From positions 1-29,955 of IMG/VR virus record IMGVR_UViG_3300017740_000045: a DNA stretch of 29,955 nt. One strand, given 5' to 3'. This document shows, in pieces, positions 26,258 through 29,955 of this stretch (positions are counted from its first letter, which is position 1; every line of letters begins with the position of its first letter). The DNA is from a virus. Under the pieces are notes generated by a model. The model worked only from the letters and a program-made list of their open reading frames with translations. It was not told the origin of the DNA and did no database searches. A program made the position numbers and the translations under genes.

Positions 26258-28342
26258 TTAGTATGAGATTGAACCTGATGAGGATGATCCAGATGTAGAT
26301 ATGGATGTTTGTGTTGATGTTTGTGTTGATGTGGATGCCTGTTGAGTAACTACATTAGAAGTAGAAGCAGAAGAACCTCCAACTCCATTTCCAGTTACAA
26401 TATTTGTATCCGGACCCCCAGAACGGACTAGATTACCATTTGAGTAACTAGAAGATACAATATAACTTGATGCAGATGGATCTAATCCAGATGCTATATC
26501 ATCAACAACAGTTTCAAAAATACTGCTACTTATATCTAGTTGCAAATAAAGATCCTGTAATCCAACAACATCATTTGAAGTTGGAGTTGCTTCAATTTCA
26601 ATAACTGATTGACCATCTTTAGTCTTTCCAGCCAAAACATTTACTGGATTTAAAGTAACAGTGCCACTTACATAATTAATTGTTCCAACATTACGTCTTA
26701 CAATAGTTGGTGTTTGAGACCCTACTGATGGTAATGTGAACAAGAACAAAGATCCTGTTACTCTATTTGTATCAGGTATATCTGATAGATATACATTTGA
26801 TTGAACTCCAGCAATTCTAAATGCTGAAGTCTTAATGTTATACCCACTCATATTTTTAATATGAAAAGAATTTCCAAAAGAAATTTGATATTCTGCGAAA
26901 GTGTCTAAAACAACTCTCAAATCTCTTCTCATTGCCACAGTTGTGATATTTGAAGTCACTGATTCATGACTATCATCAACCATTTTTAAGAATTTACTAT
27001 ACTTAAATCTTGCACCATATTTGTTTAGCTCAGTTGACTCAGAATATTTTGTCGTATTGTTTTGAACAATAGTAGAAACATATGCAGATGATGGTGCAAA
27101 ATTAGTATTGTAGTAAATTTTTGTATTTACTTCCAGATACAAATATTTCAAATCTAAAATCTCTGGTACAATACCAGCAACAGAATATTTCTTCAATTTT
27201 GTTTTAATATTTTCTTTGATCAAATTAGGAATAAAATCACCAAATCTTGGTTTAATACTAATGAATACCTTACCATATTGTGGTGGAACTAATTCCTCAC
27301 CACCAAAAACAGAGATTGATTCAGTTTCTGGATAAATTTTTGCGGGAATAATCGTTTCATAGTCATTTGCAGTTAATGCTCTATTCTGAGAAGCATAAAT
27401 TCTTGGTGCAAACTTCTTAATCGACTCTACACCTTCAATAGATTCTCCCCCAGATGCAGATATTCCTGTAGTTAGAAGTGAAATACCAGCAGTTACTGTA
27501 TATTCTTGAGAATTTCTTGTATAAACCAATCTTCCTGCAAAAGTAAATTGATTTACTCCATTTGCAGCATCACCACTAGATGTAATATAATTTACAGTAA
27601 TAAAATTATTATCTTCAAGTTTATTTCCAAAAATACCATCACCAAAAATAACTTGATATCTTTCATCTTCAACTTCTTGAAGGTAATATACTTTAGAATC
27701 AGATTTGATGTCAAAAAGACTATCTTGGCGACTATATGTTACACTCTTAGTTGATTGTTCATTTGGTCTTACACTAACTGATATTAGATTAGTATCAATT
27801 CCTGGATTTTGTAAAACAAACTTTTGATTTGGAGTTCTTGCACTATTTGTAAAGTTTGAAGTTAATAGACTTCCTTCGTATATGAAAATATCATTAAATG
27901 ATGCAATAGAATCAACAACAGGGACTGTTATATCTTCTAGTATACAGAAAGTATATGACTGCCTACCAAAAGAACCTTGACTAGTAGATACAATACCTTT
28001 CTTAAGAGTGATTGTACTAGGTACAGGTGTTATATTTGATGTATCAACGAAAAAACTAACAGTTGATGATGCTGCTTTTCTTGATCTGGGAAGATATCCA
28101 ATATTTCTTGCTAAAGATACGACATTCTCTCTTAATGTCGCACTATCAATAAACACTTCGTTTGCGACCATGTTCGCATTGTATGAAGTGATGTAGGTGT
28201 TATATGCCAAAACATCGAGGATTGTTGAAAGGTTAGACCCTTCAAAATCATAGTCAGTGAAATTGGAGTTTTCCTTTAGATATTCTCTAAGTGTTGTTTT
28301 AACCTGACCAAAGTCTAGGTTTGTGAAATTAGCTAGTGGCAT
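26258..28342 (-). CDS. 6: gp6 baseplate wedge subunit
   Basis: A 694-aa homologue of T4 gp6 (660 aa), the wedge backbone that dimerises to join neighbouring wedges and surround the central hub. The N-terminal signature F-T-D-Y-D-F-E-G-S-N-L-S-T-I-L-D-V-L-A-Y at about residues 27-46 continues with N-T-Y-I and is nearly identical in pattern to T4 F-L-D-Y-D-F-E-G-S-R-L. L-A-R-N-I-G-Y-L-P-R-S near 77-87 matches T4 A-Q-D-N-G-Y-L-P-T-S. A-L-T-A-N-D-Y-E-T-I near 323-332 is also family-typical. The last ~55 residues form a Ser/Thr/Gln/Gly-rich tail encoded partly by a 12-bp tandem repeat; T4 gp6 has no such tail. It starts 2 nt after gp25, with the AGG of the gp25 C-terminus as ribosome site. Confidence 0.95.
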   Translation of the reverse strand: MPLANFTNLDFGQVKTTLREYLKENSNFTDYDFEGSNLSTILDVLAYNTYITSYNANMVANEVFIDSATLRENVVSLARNIGYLPRSRKAASSTVSFFVDTSNITPVPSTITLKKGIVSTSQGSFGRQSYTFCILEDITVPVVDSIASFNDIFIYEGSLLTSNFTNSARTPNQKFVLQNPGIDTNLISVSVRPNEQSTKSVTYSRQDSLFDIKSDSKVYYLQEVEDERYQVIFGDGIFGNKLEDNNFITVNYITSSGDAANGVNQFTFAGRLVYTRNSQEYTVTAGISLLTTGISASGGESIEGVESIKKFAPRIYASQNRALTANDYETIIPAKIYPETESISVFGGEELVPPQYGKVFISIKPRFGDFIPNLIKENIKTKLKKYSVAGIVPEILDLKYLYLEVNTKIYYNTNFAPSSAYVSTIVQNNTTKYSESTELNKYGARFKYSKFLKMVDDSHESVTSNITTVAMRRDLRVVLDTFAEYQISFGNSFHIKNMSGYNIKTSAFRIAGVQSNVYLSDIPDTNRVTGSLFLFTLPSVGSQTPTIVRRNVGTINYVSGTVTLNPVNVLAGKTKDGQSVIEIEATPTSNDVVGLQDLYLQLDISSSIFETVVDDIASGLDPSASSYIVSSSYSNGNLVRSGGPDTNIVTGNGVGGSSASTSNVVTQQASTSTQTSTQTSISTSGSSSSGSISY
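26304..26327 (-). repeat. 12-bp tandem repeat in the gp6 C-terminal tail
   Basis: Two perfect tandem copies of gatgtttgtgtt (plus strand), with a partial third copy adjoining, encode Gln-Thr-Ser-Thr repeats. The unit is a multiple of three, so copy-number slippage would change tail length without breaking the frame. Confidence 0.8.
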
Positions 28343-28344
28343 TT

Positions 28345-28746
28345 TTACCTAGTTTGTTGCAAAACAAATTGTAATTCTTGTGGTGGTATATCAGCTCCAA
28401 TAATTTCGTATGTTAGAACAACATCAAAACTATTGTTATCAAAATCAGGAGAAGTTACAACTTTTACTGTATCAACCCTTGGTTCAAAGTTTTCAATAGA
28501 TTCAGTAATTTGATCTTTAATGATTAATGCTGATAATTCATCAATATTATCGAAAAGTGATCTGTTGATGTTAGATCCAAACGATTCATCGAAAAATTTC
28601 TCACCAGGGATTGTAAATACAATGTTTCGTATAGAACGAGCAATTGCATTTTCATTTTTAAGTGTAATAATATCACTAGTCAGAGGATTACTCTGAAAAG
28701 TCATACTGATATCCTTAAAACCCTGACTTACCCTTTCTAAAGGCAC
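28345..28746 (-). CDS. 25: gp25 baseplate wedge / sheath initiator protein
   Basis: A 133-aa homologue of T4 gp25 (132 aa), the lysozyme-like-fold wedge protein that seeds sheath assembly. Landmarks are N-E-N-A-I-A-R-S-I-R-N-I-V at about residues 30-42, G-E-K-F-F-D-E-S-F-G-S-N near 48-59 (T4 G-S-R-P-F-D-P-E-F-G-C-D), and the hallmark E-P-R motif in I-E-N-F-E-P-R-V-D near 87-95. The start codon is GTG (plus-strand cac at 28744-28746), unusual in this window. No good ribosome site is visible, but an AATAAATA late-promoter-like motif lies 22 nt upstream. The gene precedes gp6 by 2 nt, so the two are almost certainly co-transcribed. Confidence 0.94.
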   Translation of the reverse strand: MPLERVSQGFKDISMTFQSNPLTSDIITLKNENAIARSIRNIVFTIPGEKFFDESFGSNINRSLFDNIDELSALIIKDQITESIENFEPRVDTVKVVTSPDFDNNSFDVVLTYEIIGADIPPQELQFVLQQTR

Positions 28747-28767
28747 AAGAATGCTGCGATTATATCT

Positions 28768-28775
28768 TATTTATT
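28768..28775 (-). promoter_or_regulatory. Late-promoter-like motif AATAAATA upstream of gp25
   Basis: The minus strand reads TTAATAAATAAG in the 40-nt gap before gp25, ending 22 nt before the GTG start. It is a candidate late promoter for the gp25-gp6-gp7 transcription unit. It matches NATAAATA. Confidence 0.55.
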
Positions 28776-28786
28776 AAGGTATCAGA

Positions 28787-28963
28787 TCAAAATTCATTGA
28801 GTGTCATTGGATCAGTCTCTGAGATGACTTCATCAACCTCAAAAAGGTCAGTTTCCTTAAGGGAATCACGTTTTTTGGGTGTCTGATTGTCATTTGCAAT
28901 CTCACGAAGCATCTTCTGATGCTGATTATTCGCTAAATTGTCTAAAAAATCATGATTTTCCAT
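28787..28963 (-). CDS. Small acidic protein, unknown function
   Basis: A 58-aa protein starting MENHDFLDNLANNQHQKMLR and ending D-P-M-T-L-N-E-F. It is hydrophilic and acidic overall, with a basic patch (P-K-K-R) in the middle and no Cys, membrane segment or signal peptide. The frame is open further upstream to 29110, but that part lies within the 228-aa gene in another frame. The ATG at 28963 has a good AGAGGA site, so this start is preferred. It overlaps the end of the 228-aa gene by 14 nt. I do not recognise a family. Confidence 0.75.
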   Translation of the reverse strand: MENHDFLDNLANNQHQKMLREIANDNQTPKKRDSLKETDLFEVDEVISETDPMTLNEF

Positions 28964-29636
28964 CAGTTTCCTCTGTTTTTGGTAGATTTTCTCTTTCTTT
29001 TGCTGTTTTCCAAAAATATTCGTCTTCACGACCCATTCCAAGTCTCTCAAAACCATTTTCAACTTGGTAATATTCAGTCGAAACCTTAAAATCAGGCATT
29101 TTTGGTTCAACAGGTGTTAAACTATTATCAAAAATACGCATTCTATTATTTGGATACAATGCATATTGCCCATTATCTAGTTCGATTAGATTATGTGACT
29201 TATGTTCTGCTGGATTCTCACTTGTTGCATAATCAATCACATCAGGATCTTGATGATAGTTGTCTAATGTACAAACATATGTACCTTTCTGTATGCCAAA
29301 GTCTCTTGTATACAATTCATAGTCCATACTACCAATAAATTGCTTACATGTTGCAACAACACCATAATCCATACAGTTCCAGAACTGTAGGTTAGGAAGG
29401 TCCATATCGGGGTCTGGGACCTCTGGAGACGAGAGGAAGGCACTAATAGGTAGTTTATCATACATTGCGGCATATTCAGGTAAATATGTCTCAAAATAAA
29501 AAGTGCGCCCAGGCATCGATTTACACGATACCCAAACGCCTTTTACAAATTCACCATGACCACTTTGATGGTCAGTTAGATATTCTTTACGTACCCATAC
29601 TTCCACTGCAGGAAGATTGCATATAAGTGCAGCCAT
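28950..29636 (-). CDS. Conserved cyanophage-type protein, unknown function
   Basis: A 228-aa soluble protein starting MAALICNLPAVEVWVRKEYL, rich in aromatic residues and Asp/Tyr. Distinct blocks are P-G-R-T-F-Y-F-E-T-Y-L-P-E-Y near residues 43-56, Q-F-W-N-C-M-D-Y-G-V near 84-93, G-T-Y-V-C-T-L-D-N-Y-H near 118-128, and H-N-L-I-E-L-D-N-G-Q-Y-A-L-Y-P-N-N-R near 147-164. The overall pattern is one I associate with a conserved T4-like cyanophage protein of unknown function. No enzymatic motif or membrane segment is evident. It lies upstream of gp25, separated by the 58-aa gene. There is no strong ribosome site before the ATG. Being next to structural genes makes a virion or assembly role possible but unproven. 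Confidence 0.85.
   Translation of the reverse strand: MAALICNLPAVEVWVRKEYLTDHQSGHGEFVKGVWVSCKSMPGRTFYFETYLPEYAAMYDKLPISAFLSSPEVPDPDMDLPNLQFWNCMDYGVVATCKQFIGSMDYELYTRDFGIQKGTYVCTLDNYHQDPDVIDYATSENPAEHKSHNLIELDNGQYALYPNNRMRIFDNSLTPVEPKMPDFKVSTEYYQVENGFERLGMGREDEYFWKTAKERENLPKTEETDGKS
28969..28974 (-). promoter_or_regulatory. Ribosome binding site AGAGGA for the 58-aa gene
   Basis: The minus strand reads AGAGGAAACTG directly before the ATG ending at 28963, inside the 3' end of the 228-aa gene. It decides the start over the longer upstream open frame. Confidence 0.65.
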
Positions 29637-29656
29637 GATGTATTCATATAACTACA

Positions 29657-29803
29657 CTATTTACCTTGTCCACGATAACGCTTCTTTGCTCCATTACGAG
29701 ACGACGCGGCGTATTTCGTATGCTTACCATTCCCTTGACGAGTTTTTTTCGGGAGAGGTTCAATAAAATCCCCTCCTGATAATGATTTACTTCTTGCTGC
29801 CAT
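29657..29803 (-). CDS. Small highly basic protein, unknown function
   Basis: A 48-aa protein starting MAARSKSLSGGDFIEPLPKK and ending Y-R-G-Q-G-K. About fifteen Lys, Arg and His residues against only Asp-12 and Glu-15 make it strongly basic. The C-terminal half (G-K-H-T-K-Y-A-A-S-S-R-N-G-A-K-K-R-Y-R-G) is likely flexible and could bind nucleic acid or an acidic partner (inference). A strong AGGAG lies 6 nt upstream of the ATG. The gene follows the glycosyltransferase-like fragment by 13 nt and precedes the 228-aa gene by 20 nt. I recognise this as a type of small ORF common in marine T4-like cyanophages, without known function. Confidence 0.82.
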   Translation of the reverse strand: MAARSKSLSGGDFIEPLPKKTRQGNGKHTKYAASSRNGAKKRYRGQGK

Positions 29804-29809
29804 AATAAT

Positions 29810-29814
29810 CTCCT
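29810..29814 (-). promoter_or_regulatory. Ribosome binding site AGGAG for the 48-aa gene
   Basis: The minus strand reads AGGAGATTATT directly before the ATG ending at 29803, just after the stop of the upstream gene. It supports this very short frame as a real gene. Confidence 0.7.
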
Positions 29815-29816
29815 AA

Positions 29817-29955
29817 TCAAATAACACGCATCTTTTCATGACCCACACGAATGCGAGGATCACACCAAATATCATATCCCATCTCTTTAGCATCTAAACA
29901 GAATGAGACATCCTCACCACACATGTCCTGAACACTCCCACTCTCAAAGACTTGC
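29817..29955 (-). CDS. C-terminal fragment of a putative glycosyltransferase-like protein
   Basis: The last 45 residues of a frame that enters from the right edge and stops at TGA (29817-29819). The readable part contains C-G-E-D-V-S-F-C-L-D-A-K-E-M-G-Y-D-I-W-C-D, then P-R-I-R-V-G-H-E-K. The pattern G-E-D-x-x-F-C-x-x-A-x-x-x-G-Y-x-I-x-x-D-P ... V-G-H is typical of the C-terminal part of GT-A fold glycosyltransferases. There the E-D pair and the late His contribute to the catalytic and metal site. The active form, donor and acceptor cannot be judged from this fragment. It is probably part of the same transcription unit as the 48-aa gene, 13 nt downstream. Confidence 0.7.
   Translation of the reverse strand, partial: QVFESGSVQDMCGEDVSFCLDAKEMGYDIWCDPRIRVGHEKMRVI

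Noticed and set aside
28787-29110. Longer 107-aa version of the 58-aa gene
   Set aside because: The extra N-terminus lies inside the 228-aa gene in another frame and reads like out-of-frame sequence. The ATG at 28963 has a good ribosome site.
1-29955. tRNA genes, insertion sequences, introns, inteins or homing endonucleases
   Set aside because: Non-coding gaps are all about 40 nt or shorter, and core genes are uninterrupted frames without endonuclease motifs. Insertions in gp7, gp8 and gp14 are structural repeats, not splicing elements.

Overview
This is a compact, AT-rich window in which every supported gene lies on the minus strand and neighbouring genes overlap or nearly touch. Its gene set is the baseplate-to-neck morphogenesis block of a T4-like myovirus. 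The style of the proteins (giant wedge proteins, a DUF4815-type protein, several small conserved ORFs) points to a marine cyanophage infecting Synechococcus or Prochlorococcus. No auxiliary metabolic gene, tRNA, transposon, intron or CRISPR array was seen. The host assignment is inference from recognised protein families.

In the direction of transcription (right to left), the window starts with the C-terminal tail of a probable glycosyltransferase-like protein (29817-29955). Three proteins of unknown function follow: a 48-aa very basic protein, a 228-aa protein and a 58-aa acidic protein. The structural genes come next: gp25 (GTG start), gp6, a giant 4031-aa gp7-type wedge protein, gp8 and a 2511-aa DUF4815-type protein. 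Three small genes (74, 60 and 128 aa) precede the neck genes gp13 and gp14, the tail-sheath completion gene gp15 and the small terminase gp16. The window ends inside the N-terminus of an acidic, repeat-containing protein (positions 1-416). The order 25-6-7-8-(x)-13-14-15-16 follows T4 synteny, with the DUF4815-type protein standing where T4 has genes 9-12.

The genes work together in virion assembly. gp6, gp7, gp8 and gp25 build the baseplate wedge, and gp25 initiates the sheath. The DUF4815 protein is probably a peripheral baseplate or fibre component. gp13 and gp14 form the neck, gp15 caps the tail tube and sheath, and gp16 recognises DNA for packaging. Five T4-late-promoter-like motifs (AATAAATA, GATAAATA or CTAAATA) lie at gene boundaries.

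The most striking feature is modular invasion of core virion proteins. gp7, gp8 and gp14 keep recognisable T4-like ends or blocks but are split by insertions made of shared repeat modules. These are a Gly-rich 'GxGY' module, an 'HGhxxGDxVxY' module, a 'GEExx...VxRGxxGT' module and a 'GExIxGxxSGA' module. The DUF4815 protein and the C-terminus of gp15 carry the same modules. In gp7 the two T4-like blocks, about 100 residues apart in T4, are separated here by about 2,200 residues, including a YHYH-type domain whose eponymous motif reads Y-A-Y-F.
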